A stretch of 64,000 nucleotides of DNA, taken from the NCBI GenBank assembly GCA_963920575.1, contig OY986965.1, positions 9,996,290 through 10,060,289 on the forward strand, given 5' to 3'. Within the stretch, counting starts at the first letter, position 1, and each line of letters starts with the position of its first letter. Position numbers and translations under genes: made by a program. Shown here piece after piece: positions 50,851 to 62,734 of the stretch. The notes beneath the pieces are model-generated. The model made no database searches. It saw only the letters and a list, made by a program, of their open reading frames with translations, and was not told the origin of the DNA. This DNA comes from Narthecium ossifragum. Its lineage: Eukaryota > Streptophyta > Magnoliopsida > Dioscoreales > Nartheciaceae.

Positions 50851-51483
50851 AAACCCCCCACCAGAGCACTCCATACCGGGTTTTCCCCATTAACCCGGTA
50901 TCGTATCATATCCCATCCAGCCCTCTCCCTCGCAATGTAGGGCTGGACTGATCCAGCCAAACGCCCCGGCCTCCACCACCGCCTTCCTCCAGCGCACGTC
51001 GTCCATCGTAGTCTCTCGAGGGGAAGCAAGCACGGTTTTAAATAGCCACCTCCCTCTCGCAGTGAAGTCCCAAAGCCCCAAAGGCGACGGAGGAGCATAG
51101 GTTTCCTCTCATCTCCCATTCTCTCAACTGAACGTTTCTGTATTTCTTGTAAAATTTCTTTTTTATTCACTATTCTTTTTTATCCTTGTAAGAAGCTTTT
51201 ATTCCGTGGAATTTTTTTGGGCCTTCACAGTCTATTCGCCCATTGATTTAACGAATTACAGTATTTAGCTAGGTTTCTAAAATACAGGTAGAAAGAAAGT
51301 AGACAAATCGATATGCTTTTTATTTGTATTCCGTTTAATTTTTTTGGGCTTCACAGTCTCATCACCCATTGTTTTTTTACACTTCTAGAAATTGATCAGA
51401 GTCTAAATGACAAGATAAAAATTGCAGTATTCTAGATGCCTATACTGCACAATAAATTATGGTTTGTTTAAGTATGATATCTT
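50851..51483. other. No supported gene
   Basis: A GC-rich patch (50870-51100) has minus-strand open frames without a recognisable domain, then AT-rich intergenic DNA follows. Confidence 0.35.
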
Positions 51484-52230
51484 TTGTTGCATGCTCTCCC
51501 AGCAAATATTGTGTTTGATTATGATACTACTCATTCAATTTTTCGTTTTAGATTATCTATTATGGCTGCAAGTTCTTCAGATCCAAAAGTAAAAGGAGCA
51601 AACAATCCTAATCTACAGTCGAATCATACTATGGCCACAATGGGAATGCGTGAAATAGTTGATGAACCTTCCTGCGGAATGATGTTTGATTCCGTGGAAC
51701 AACTTGTCAATTATTATAAAGATTACGACATTCAAATGGGATTTGGTATCACCAAGAGAAGTCGTAAGACGGATGATAATGGAAATCCAATATAATGGAA
51801 AGCACAATCAAGTGCAAAGAATATACTACGGATGCGACCGACATGCAAGACAGATTGCAAGGCTAGGTTACATGCATCGACATGTGTAGATGGGAGGTGG
51901 ACAGTTCTCACAGTCACAACAGAACATACCATGAGCTTAGCCCTTCCAAATCAAGGTTTTTTCCATGGAACAAGATTATAGATGGACAAGCTAAAAGAAG
52001 GCTCGAACTGAATGATCAGGCTCGCATTCCAATGTCTCAGAATTTTAATACATTTGTAGTCAAAGTTAGTGGGTATGAAAATTTAACATTTGGAGAGGGA
52101 GATTGCCGGAACCATATAAGCAAGACTAGGCTTATAAAGTTAGGCGAAGGTGATGTAAAGGCTGTTTTTGCTTATTTTTAGAAGATGCAAAAAAGGAACT
52201 CAAATTTTATCTGCACCTCCTCAGTTTTGG
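51484..52230 (+). pseudogene. FAR1/FHY3-related (FRS) pseudogene, Mutator-transposase derived
   Basis: The first ORF (51484-51795, likely Met at 51562) contains CGMMFDSVEQLVNYYKDYD and GFGITKRSRKTDDNGNP, the start of the FAR1 DNA-binding domain. It is followed, after a frame change, by PTCKTDCKARLHASTCVDGR, and then in the frame from 51882 by HELSPSKSRFFPWNK, which complete that zinc-binding region. A stop (TAG at about 52179, where the family has Gln before KMQK) ends it. The MULE transposase core that should follow is missing. FAR1 proteins are transcription factors domesticated from Mutator-like transposases. This copy is broken by at least one frameshift and one stop. Confidence 0.78.
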
Positions 52231-52291
52231 TATGGTAATTATCATCTGGTCTGTAAATTTATTCCATGCTCACATCTATAAATTCTTTGAT

Positions 52292-52564
52292 CCAAAATAC
52301 AGGTTCTACAATGCTCTCGTGATGACTCCACATGAGCTGAGCATGGGTGTTTACATTTATGATGAAACAACACCAAAACAAAGGTTCAAAGCATCTCTAA
52401 GAGCGCTCGAGCATCATTGGTTCTTTTGGTCGAATCTTGATTTTTGCAAAAAGGAAATACGAAAATGCATCTCTTTGGATATCCAAGTTGCAGTTGAAGC
52501 TTTTCAGAGAGAGGGCTTGAAGCTTTCCCTTTTTTGCTGTTTAAGATCTAAAATTGATACTTAA
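52292..52564 (+). pseudogene. Unrecognised coding-like fragment
   Basis: The plus frame reads RFYNALVMTPHELSMGVYIY followed by DETTPKQRFKASLRALEHHW and runs to a stop at 52564. The residue composition looks protein-like rather than random, but I recognise no family. It follows directly after the FAR1-like remnant and could be an exon of another gene captured there. Confidence 0.35.
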
Positions 52565-53959
52565 TCGCTGAAGATGATGAAATTTGTTCTTCCTCTACTA
52601 TTTTCTTCTCTTCACCTTACTTGTAAGTTGTAACAATGTTGGATCAGAAAAGCCGAGTATGGTTTTCTGTTATATCTTATATTCAGTAGAGCATTTACAA
52701 GTGCTCATTCTTTGTTTTGGACATACATTTTTTGCAATAAAATGCTTCTGCTTGCATGTTCCTGAATTCTTTGTCATATGTGCATTTTGAATTGATGGTC
52801 ACATTACCTTCTGAAGAGACTAGAATCGGATCCAGCAAGAGGAATGATGACTTTAGTGTTGCCTTTTATCACAACACACATCTTAATAAGTGACACCGCT
52901 CAGTGTACTCAATCATACACATAAACAGGGGATTACAATCCAATTACAATCTCCATTCATACACATGAACATAGGAGTACAATCCAATTACAATTACAAT
53001 CCAATTTCATCAAGCTGAACACTAAATAAACTACAAAGATCATCCAACAATCCAATTACAATCTCCTCAAGCTGGAACAGAGCCTTCAACAATCTAATTA
53101 ATGGAACAATCATCTATGTAGACAAATCCTAGAGTAAAATAAAATAACCTACAACAATCCAATTACAACACACATGGCCTTCATCAAGAACAACACTTGA
53201 CAATATTTATCTCCCACCACTTGGACAAGAATGATCAATCTCATTTCTTTAAGAGATTGCTGGAATCAAACAGAGCCACCCTTCTCAGATGAGAGGGGTG
53301 GGGGGGGGGGGGGGGACGGAGGAGACTTTATCTGCTCTTCCTCTTCACTCTTTCATCGCGAGAAGGGGGTGGCACCGCCGGCCTCGCTCATCCTCACACG
53401 CACCGACGTTGGCTGGATTTGAGGAGGATGAAGATGGGGGTAGGGTCTTCACCGCTAGAGGGGGGTGGTGCGGCCGGCCTCGTTCCTCCTCACATACACT
53501 ACCATTGTTGGATTCGAGGAGGAGGAAGATGGTGGTGATGCCTTAGATTAGGATGAAAGGGGGTATCTGAGTGGATATCATACTGGAAGAGGGCGGTCGT
53601 GGAGGCCGTAGGAGGTCGAAGCGTGGAGGCCACAGGAGGTCGAAGCATGGAGTCCGGAGGAGGGCGGGCTGGGGATGGGTGGCGGAAGAGGGCGGTGGAG
53701 GTCGGAGGAGCCCTAGATTGCAATGGGGGGCCGGTGGTGGAGGGCGGAGGAGGGAGTGGAAGGGATGGAGGGCGGAGGAGGGCGGTGGTGGAGGCCGGGG
53801 TGTTTATGCCGGAGGAGCCCTAGATTGATCGCGATGGGGGATGGGGAGTCGAGGGGGTGGGGGTGGCATATAACCCAATATCGGTTTATTGGGTGATCCG
53901 GTGAGGGGAGTGTTTAAAATTGATGGACAAATGGCAACAATCCATAGCTGCCACGTTAG
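52565..53959. other. Intergenic: AT-rich short repeats, then GA-rich low-complexity DNA
   Basis: Between 52925 and 53165 the phrase CAATCCAATTACAAT recurs several times. From 53280 to 53830 the DNA is a GGAGGA/GGCGG-rich tract open in several frames at once. No real gene is supported. Confidence 0.5.
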
Positions 53960-55030
53960 GTGGGCTGAAGTCCAACACCAACTCATGTTGGCTAGGACTC
54001 ATTTTCCAAAAAGAAATGATCAAGGTACTCATCCTCATGCTGGCATCGTGGGCATACCTTGTCACTAGTTATGCAAACATTCCAACATGCCTTCAATGTG
54101 AGGATTTTCTGATGAGCCAACCGCCATAAGAAATGGCGAACCCATGGCCCTGCAGGTACTCACCCCACTCACCACCACCAGTCGCTCAGGGACTCCTATT
54201 GCGAACTGACATGTGCATCTAAAAACTAGTAACATGATCCCTTCGAGACCTTACCAGACGGCGACCACATCCACCTATAAGTATCCTTGTCAGCCAGAGT
54301 ATCAATTGGCACCTCCATACATCATTCCACAAGGTCTCGGTGCATAAAGGATTACAACAACTCCTCACGTCAGATGCCATTATCATCAACAACCTCCCTC
54401 AAGGTTAGTCCTTCTGCAGCTGGGTCTATAAGGCATGGGGTTTGAGACAAAGGACCATCACCGATCCACCAATCATGCATCCAGTCAACACAGCTAGCTA
54501 TACACGGTAAACATTTTAAACCGCCTCGAAGCAGCCGTGATGCACGACGGATAGCGCGCCAAAGGGACGAGCAACAGTCGGTTGGAGATTGTTCTGGGAG
54601 ATGCCCAACCCAAGAGTATTTCCCTCGAACAACCTGTGACTACGCCATCGGCTTCGTCTCCAACAAGCTTGCCTCCCTTTGCATCTTCATTGCCTCTTGC
54701 CATCTCTTTAGATCCTTCAAACCCAAACCTCCCATGGCCTTATGGCGGCGCGTTATCCCGAGCAATAATAGAAAGGTCGCCTCGCCTTCCATTCCAAAGA
54801 AACCGTCGACATATGGCCTCGACCTTCTTAAGAATACAAATAGGTACCGGCGCCGCCATCATGGTGTAAGCTAGAATTGTCTGAAGTACAGCCTAAACCA
54901 ATACCACTCGACCAACCCTCGATTGTCTGCCTGACCTCTAGCCAACCAACGTATTTTGGACCGCCTCCACTAGCCCGTTGAAATCTTGTCTCAACAGCCT
55001 AGTAGTGTTCAAGGGAATTCCGAGGTAACG
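53960..55030 (-). pseudogene. LINE 2, C-terminal half of the reverse transcriptase ORF
   Basis: Read on the minus strand: YLGIPLNTTRLLRQDF at about 55020, then VEAICRRFLWNGR, then GGLGLKDLKRWQEAMK, RGKYSWVG, DWWIGDGPLS and a zinc-finger-like RFLWRLAHQKILTLKACWN with CPRCQHEDEYLDHFF near 54000. These are the ordered landmarks of plant L1-type LINE ORF2 after the polymerase domain. Stops and frame changes occur. It joins, across the solo LTR at 55031-58256, with the part at 58257-59501. Confidence 0.8.
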
Positions 55031-58000
55031 TGTCGCGCCCCGACCCGCGTAGGCCCAACCGGGCCGGGCGACGCGAACCGAAACCTAACCTACTACGAAA
55101 ATTTTAGCGAGGTTTCCCTCTAATCATAGTGGTCTCCCTAGCAATTCATAATCATCCTGTATTAACATACAATTACAAACCTCAAGGACTGAAACTAAAA
55201 TATATACAAATCCTCAACAGGGTAAAAGTTATACAAAATCTCTCCCGTAGGAGGCTAACTAAACAAAGGGTAGAATAGACGATCGCCGCACCTCAAGCAC
55301 CGCCAGATGCTGCCACGTCACCAAACACCGGTCCGGTAGGGGCGACCGAAGAAGAGCTAGTGCCAGCACCTGCAAAACACAACCCGGGTAGGAGTGAGCA
55401 CTAAGCTCAGCAGGGACACTACACTACTGAAGGTCCAAGGGGGGGTGAATTTGACCTTTTTGTGGAAATACTATAGACGAAAACCAAGATATAAAACTAG
55501 AAGACTAGTATGCTTGTTTAGTTATGAAAGCAATGAATAAACCAATTAATGAAGGAAGAGTTAGGAGACTTGCACCAGATTTATAGTGGTTCGGCAAACC
55601 TTGCCTACGTCCACTTCACTCAAGGTCCTCCTTGAGATTCCACTACTTGTAAATCCCCTTATGAGAATTCCCACCAAGCTTCCGGGTGCTTGGCAACCTT
55701 ACAAATCCTCCAACAACTGCTGGAGCTCCCCCTCAAGGTTACGGGTGCTTGAGAACCTTACAAATCACTCCAAGCTCTCTCTTGGATACTTCTCTCAAAG
55801 TCTACTTCACACTTGAAGTAGTTTTACAAAGGTTAAAGCTCTCAAAAGAAGACTAAAACTTGTTACAGTGTAAACTAATATCTCCCTTAGTCTTACCCCA
55901 AGTTTGCTGCATATTCTCATATATACTTGAGCTTTAGGGTATCAAAAAATAGCTTCCAACGGCTATTTTTTGTTTCTGCAACGGCTCTTTAACGACTAGT
56001 TTTTGGGCTCACGGTCGACCATCGCATCGTCCGTGACATCGTCCATCAGGATTTCTTGAGCCACGGTCGATCCACCTATCGACCGTCAAGCGTCACGGTC
56101 GACCGTCGCATCGTCCGTGATATCGTCCGTCAGGCTCTGTCAAGAAAACGCTTCTCACGGTCGATGCACCGATCGACCGTCGCAACTTACTTTTCTTCAT
56201 AAAAGCCCCACGGTCGATCCACGGATTGACCGACAAACCCACGGATACATCCGCGCATCATCCTTCAACTCTACGGATGCATCTGCGCATCATCCGTGAG
56301 TTCCACGGATGCATCCATGCATCATCCGTCAACTCAATAATATCTCAAATATAAAAGTTAAAGCTAGTTATCAACATATATTTTATCACATATATATTTT
56401 AACATTTAAGAATATATTGGCATCATCAAAACATAATCAAAACGTCATTAGGGCTAACAACTACGACACTCACAAGGGAGGGAACACAACAGTGCCGCCC
56501 GCAAGTCTATCCTAGGTGTATACAAGGGTCCCATAACCCTACCGGAAGTCCGTGAACGCAGGCCCAAAACACTGCAGACTCACAACAGGACACTGAACAC
56601 TGTTTGGCGGGAAAGGACACCGCTGGGTAGGCACTTCTCGACCCAACAGTCAAGAACATCGGACTCCGGCTACACCTCAGATACAACTTGGAGTCGACAC
56701 GACCTCTAAACATCAAACCACATGTATTCAGGTCATCTAACCCTATCATCGAAATTGACTGAATACTACAAATCGAATCCTGGACCAAGCTACCCGCGAT
56801 GGTCCTAGAGCTAGATCCGGACTACCCGAAAGCCCCGGATCGACGATCAACCCATTGCCAACGTCCTACACAGATGCAACTAATGCACAAGGCAATGCAT
56901 GTTATGAGCACACGCAGGAATATACAGATAAGCATGCATCAGTATGTGATTGTATATCAAACAAGGTCTGGGCACGGCACCCTGCCGGCCCGGGGTGGTG
57001 AATAGGTAAATAAGGTCTAGCAGCTGCTACAGTGGTACCACCACCAACTGTCAGCAGTCCACCACAACACCTGCATCGGGAAGCAGCCCCACAAACAACA
57101 GCTCACATATATTACAGATAAAGCCCTTGGTGCACGCCGGCATGCAAGGCTAGGGAAAGCTGTAGGGCTACCCGATCGTCTATTCTAAACATCTCGGGAG
57201 TCATCACTCCCCCGGTTCACCACTGCCCCTATTATAGGGCTAACATGCTTAAACATATGTACCAGATATAAAACAGTAGAGAAAACCATCATACAAAGCC
57301 TCGCGGGCAAAAGCCACTTGAAAACACCCCTCAGCCACTAAGAGATCGATCTCCCTTCCCAAGGGGATCGATCTTCTTAGCACTTGGGAGAAACTCGTCC
57401 CTGTCAATCGAAGGAGATCGATCTTCTCCACCAGAAGGATCGATCTTCTTCGTGACATGGAACCCGCCACCTCAACCTAGGCAAGGATCGATCTCTCTCC
57501 AAACGAGGGATCGATCCTGCTCGGGCTGGGTGTGACGACCCAGAAGGGATCAATCTTCCCTCAAGGGAGATCGATCCGAATGGGTTCTCCGGCGACCGAA
57601 CGGCGTGAAATACTGCCGGAAAATACAACCAAATCCCCTAAAACTTTGGGATCTGGTAGATCAAGAAACCACGAGTCCAAAACCAGTGAAAACATGGAAA
57701 ACAAACATATATTTTAACAGATCTAAGCAAAAGATCACAATCAAACCGGAAAAACTCCAAAAACCCGAAAGATTGTAGGTAGGATCCCTACCTATGCAAT
57801 AGCAGCTTCAATTCAAGCTACTAGGCCTTAGATTTTCCTCAAACGAAGCCAAATCCAGCAAGAACACGACTAAAATCTTGGATTTTCCAAAAAAATCAAA
57901 AGAAAAGGTTTCGTTCGTTTTATAGACGAGCGAACGGACTCAAGAGAGATCGATCTCTTTTGAGAAAGAGATCGATCTTCCTTGCCAAATCGGGTTTGAC

Positions 58001-58256
58001 TTTCTGGCACTAAGAGATCAATCTTCTAGCGAGGGAGATCGATCCCTTAGGTGCAGAAATCTAGACTTGGGCTAAAACTTAAGCCCAAGCCCGGATCTTT
58101 CGATCCCGAGTCCCACTAACCATTCTAGCCAAACATTAACACAACCATGGTCAGTGTGTGTACACACGGGTGTGAAACTAGCCGACAAGGCGCAATTTAC
58201 CAAATTGCCCTTGCGGTCCACGACGAGCCACAGGAGTAGAGGGACGGGTCCTCACA
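55031..58256 (+). mobile_element. Solo LTR, family A, copy 3, with a nested solo LTR
   Basis: It starts TGTCGCGCCCCGACCCGCG and ends GTCCTCACA. An exact duplication TAACG lies at 55026-55030 and 58257-58261. Removing the nested 55428-56459 element and its duplication leaves about 2.19 kb, in line with copies 1, 2 and 4. It contains about ten GATCGATC octamers between 57340 and 58045. It interrupts LINE 2. Confidence 0.9.
55428..56459 (+). mobile_element. Solo LTR, family C, nested in family A copy 3
   Basis: It has TG...CA ends (TGAAGGTCCAAGG to GGGCTAACA). An exact 5-bp duplication ACTAC lies at 55423-55427 and 56460-56464. Its removal restores the CTACACTACGACAC wording seen in the other family A copies. 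It contains a cluster of CACGGTCGATCCACGGAT and GGTCGACCGTCGC motifs (56010-56320). There is no coding capacity. Confidence 0.88.
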
Positions 58257-59501
58257 TAACGCCATGTACCAGTCCTCACCACAATACCAAGCCTTGCTGC
58301 CAAACGTCATCGACGTCCCAAGGATGCCGACGTAGAAAATTTGACACTCGACTTGTCCGGGTTCATCTCCAGCCCCGATGGACGTCCAAACAACTTCAAA
58401 ACGGTGCCAAGTTTTGCAACCTCCTCCGTAGTAGCCCTTGAAAAAAATAGACTGTCGTCGGCATAAAGTAAATGGCTAATATGGAATTCATTCCATCTGA
58501 GATAAACACCCTCCAGAGCCATCAAGTGAACTTTGAGAAGCCTTGTCAAGACCTCCTGATAGAGAATGAAAAGATAGGGGGACAAAGGCTCCCCTTACCG
58601 CAGGCCACACCTAGAAGGGAAATACCCGCAGACTCGTCCATTCAGAATAAGTGAAAACTTCAGCGTAGTGAGACAAGCCATGATCTAACGAACCCATCTG
58701 TCAGGGAACTGCATCCGCACCAACACCTTCTCCAGAAAATCCCAGCCGACGGAGTCATAGGCCGATCGAAGGTCAATCTTCACCGCCATGAGAGCTTGGG
58801 AACGTGGTGTCACACATACCGAATGCATAAGCTCTCGGGATGCAGCCAGATTATCAAAAATTGATCAACCACCCACAAACCCCGACTGCTCTAGGCTCAC
58901 CAATCCATCCAGAACTAGCTTCAATCTGTCTACAAGAATAGTAGAGATCAGTTTATACGTAACATTACATAAACCGATTGGGTGAAAGTCCTTAACACAC
59001 ACACGGATTTTTAATCTTAGGGATAAAAGCCACAAAAGTGTCATTCCAATGCTTAGGAAGCTCTCCAGAACAGAAAAAATCCCGAACCAAGGCCGACACA
59101 TATGAGCCCACCACCTCCCGGTGTTGGCGATAGAACTTTTAAGGAAGACCATATGAACCAGGACATTTATCAGACCCCATCTGGTGAAGAGCAACACGAA
59201 TCTCCTGATCATCCACAGGGGCTGTGAGCAACTCATGAGATTCCATAGGAACAATAGGTAGGACAGGAAGTTCAACCCCACCGCCACTGGAACTCCTGGA
59301 AGCCCAAAGGTTTTTGAAATATTTCTGGAACACATCTACAATGCCCTCATGAGATGTAACATAGCTATTGTCGGAATCGAGCACCTCAACAATATGAGAT
59401 CGAGTCCCACAACAAGCCATAGAGCGATGAAACACCCGATAGTTTCTATCACCCTCCTCGAGCCAACTTGATCGCCCATGTTGTGCCACATAATGATACA
59501 A
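58257..59501 (-). pseudogene. LINE 2, reverse transcriptase N-terminal half
   Basis: Minus-strand order: WLEEGDRNYRVFHRSM near 59450, SDKCPGSYGLP near 59150, LEQSGFVGG near 58880, then VKIDLRSAYDSVGWDFLEKV, a GLR*GEPLSPYLFIL block with a TAA where the family has Gln, and LLYADDSLFFS near 58450. YADD is the polymerase active site. Several stops and frame changes are present. The endonuclease domain is not found upstream, so the element is 5' truncated near 59500. Confidence 0.88.
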
Positions 59502-59589
59502 TTCTTAAGAGTTGTACAATTCTTAATGATACAACTTGATCACCTGAGAGTTCCAATCTCAAGAGTTGTATAATGATGCAATTCTTAAT

Positions 59590-60970
59590 AGTTAGTGTTG
59601 ACGAGATTTTCAGATTAGATCGTTTAGCGTGTCAAACAGGTAATCAAAGTGTTCAGTGGCAAAATGGTGAATAATGACCACATTCAAATGTCATCGTCCA
59701 AACAATGGTCGATGTCATCGACCAAATTTCCATCGCCCAAAACTGTCAATCGACCATATTTTGTTGATTATTTTATTAGTCATCGACGTGTTTTGACTAT
59801 TTCAGTTATAACTTACTCATACGATATCCAAAGGAGTTGGTTTTTAGACTGTTGGAAAGGGAATTTGAAGACCTACAACTTTCATGTTCAAAGGTTTTCC
59901 AAATTCCAAGATCATCATCGGAAAAATTACAGTAGAAGACAAGACGCTCTATTTGATGGCAGTTTCGTAAATAACTGAAGATGTCGACTAGTTATGCAGT
60001 TCTGACGGTTTCAGATTCAATTTTGACAGTTTCAGAGCAGTTCCAAGATTGTTCTAGAGCAGTTCAGAGTAGTTCTAAGATAGTTTCAGAATAGTTCAAA
60101 CGGTTCTAAAGTGGTTACGTCGAAAACTATAAAAGACAGGAAGATGAAGAAGAAATCTCTCTCACGAAATCAAGAGCAAACCAACCTTTTATCTGTATTT
60201 CCAATGTAGCCTTTTATATTTAGTATCAATGTAGTTTTATTTATTTTAATGTACTTTTAAATTCCCGCAATGAAGTCTTTCATTCATAAGAGTAGTGCTA
60301 GCATAGTTCCTTTCATAGGAGTAGTTCTAACATGTTGGCCGACCATCAATAGGCTTTGACCGATTGACCAATATTGAATGTTTAGGCTCAAGTGATCTCA
60401 CGGATTCATCTTGGTTGATCGTCACTCGCCATAAAACAATTATATTGGATAAATGACTAATAAAATATGTTTTATGGATGACTCAATTGGCCGATAAAAT
60501 CGTTCAATTGGCCAACAGAATCGCCTAATTGGCCAATAAAATCATCCAATTGGTCAACATAATCACCCAATTGGCCAACAGAATAAGGTCTTTACAAAAA
60601 TTTCTATTTTCATAAAGACCGGAGGGCAAAATGTTAGCCATAAATATAACAATGTCTTAAAGTCATTTGGGCGATTGACAAGATCAATGACAATTTCGTA
60701 AATATTGCCATTAAATAGTCATTATCTTTAGCTTTGACATAGCTGAAGTATTTTGACCATAACGTTCACACCAAATATCCAAATTGGACAATTTTGGAAC
60801 CATTGGAAAGAGGACGACAATATCTACAACGTTCATATTGACTAGATTTTTAGATTAGATATATCATGTAGCATGTCAAACGGGTAATCAAAGTGTTCAG
60901 TGGCAAAATGGTGAATAATGACCAAATCCAAATGTCATCGTCCTCACAATGGTCAATGTGATCGTCCAAA
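59590..60970 (+). repeat. LTR-like repeat family D with a repeated start (59590-59720 and 60836-60970)
   Basis: GTCAAAC(A/G)GGTAATCAAAG, TGTTCAGTGGCAAAATGGTG and AATAATGACCA recur at both places in direct orientation, about 1.25 kb apart. The interval contains CTATAAAAG near 60128 and a T-rich segment like an LTR transcription unit. I cannot define TG...CA ends or a target duplication, so a solo LTR plus partial copy is only inferred. Confidence 0.5.
60483..60590. repeat. Minisatellite, unit about 25 bp
   Basis: About four to five units of CAATTGGCCAACAGAATCGCC-type sequence, each with a CCAATTGG palindromic core, lie inside the family D interval. Confidence 0.8.
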
Positions 60971-62334
60971 CAATGGTCGATGTACAATGGTGAGGATTTC
61001 TGATTCCTTCTCGCTGTTGGCACCGGTAGTTTTATAGAGTTGCTTGATATTTTTGTCAATGGTATCTCTGATATGAGTCCGTCGCTCTTGACGTTCCCCT
61101 ATTATGACGATTTCATTTAGCAAATTTTTCCTCTCGGCATCCAAGCTCTCAATCTTCATCCTTACTCTATGATTATCGTCCATCTCATTGGACGTAAGAC
61201 CCAAAGCTGCCGGGTTAACAGTAAGGAAGAGAGTTGTCGCCTTGTCAAGAGTGTCACAGTCTGATTTAGTGAAGTCCTCTTCGGGTAGTTTATCTAGAAC
61301 TACCAGGCACTCGGCTAGAGCCCATCTGAATTCTTGATGTTGGCCTCCTTGAGTAGCTTCAGGATCAACAGCGGGTTTCTTGGCAGATATTAAGGCACAC
61401 CAAGAATCTGAGAGCGCTTGGATAATGTTCATCAGCTGGGCGACATCGCCCTAAAAGAATAAATACTTGGTAAGCGTTGTTGATAAAGTGATTGATTGGG
61501 TCAACTTTAACGATGCATACCTGGGCCAAAGTAGAATTGGATGGACGTGTGGGTGGAGTAACAAAGGATGAGGCCGACATCATGATAGTGGGTGGAACTA
61601 TCAAAGAGCTCTCAACCATCGTCCTTTCTGGAACATCAATAGTTGATGTTGGCGCAGTAGAGGCTGGCAAGGTGGTATCGGCCATTGGTTGTTCTGGTAC
61701 ACTGGGTGTTGATGTGGGTTCCCCTGTTGTCAACACAGTAAGAGGAACAATGACGCTTGGCTCAGCAGCCCTGGCCGATGGGTTCTCGGCCATAGTTTGA
61801 GAGGCCGGTCCATCTCTGGAAACTGATACAGATGATAAACTTGCATCACCAAGGTCTCGTAGAAGACTACATGGACCATGAGCGAGCACTTCTCCAGTAA
61901 GTGACAAACCTGGTTTAGTTGGGGCTGCGTTCAAAACATCATAGAGGTTTTCATTATCCTCATCCTCTTCATCTCGATCAGAGTCTTGACCACCAGTCTT
62001 ATCTTTCCTTGGCCCCTGCAAATGTAGACATGAGAAATTGGTCGATAGATCAGTCATAAAGAAAATTGTAATTATTTATACTTTTGTATTCTTTTGGGCG
62101 AGACGTTTGAATCTATGTCTGGAACATACTTGTGGCTCGATTTGAGGAGGAGATTTGGTCGAGGGGTCTGTTCGCAAATTCTTCTCAGCATTGCTAGTGA
62201 CAGTCAGAGGATTTTCCTCGGCCATATGAGACGTCGATACATCGGCCACGACTGAAGGATTAACAGCTGCACGATGTGGGGAGGAGGATACATATAGAGA
62301 ACTAGGTGTACTTGATTCCACCTCTATGGCAGCC
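60953..62334 (-). CDS. Hypothetical protein C-terminal part, three exons, possibly transposon-related
   Basis: On the minus strand three ORF segments join through GT/AG introns: 62130-62334, 61521-62015 and 60953-61450. The last two junctions are in phase 0, which supports real splicing. The product has a Ser/Thr/Pro-rich, probably disordered region (PTRPSNSTLAQ before a junction), then a Glu/Lys-rich helical region near the C-terminus (RMKIESLDAERKNLLNEIVI) and a stop at 60953. I do not recognise a domain. Similar tails occur in plant mobile-domain proteins of transposons, which is a weak guess. The likely preceding exon (near 62397-62470) contains an in-frame TGA, so the gene may be dead. 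Confidence 0.45.
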
Positions 62335-62734
62335 CTGAGGACATAAATGTCTAAGTGTCAAGAAAGGAACGAAAGAAGACAAGGGAAATAAATTAGCAAT
62401 ACTCACTTGGTATGAGTAGATTGACTGCTTGCTCAACTGCTGTGAGAGCCAGTCTCTTCTTCAACAACCGGAGATGGAGATGGCTGAGCTTATAGATATG
62501 AAGATGGTTGAGGATGAGCTGGAGTCTTTCTCTTACTACGTCTTTTCTTGGAAGATACATCGCCTTCATCATCAGAACCTATTGATCATATTATTGATCA
62601 GAACTAGAAAAGACATCATATGATTAAAGAGAAAGTTCAAAGTCTACATTTTCTCTTTCTTTATTCTGGCCTAGGGTCAGGGACTTCTTTCTTTCGTCCT
62701 TTTTTCTCCTTCGGAGAGGTGAAGTTCTCAAAAA

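Noticed and set aside
53231..53828. Gly/Arg-rich ORFs in GA-rich DNA
   Set aside because: Low complexity; several frames are open together and no motif is visible.
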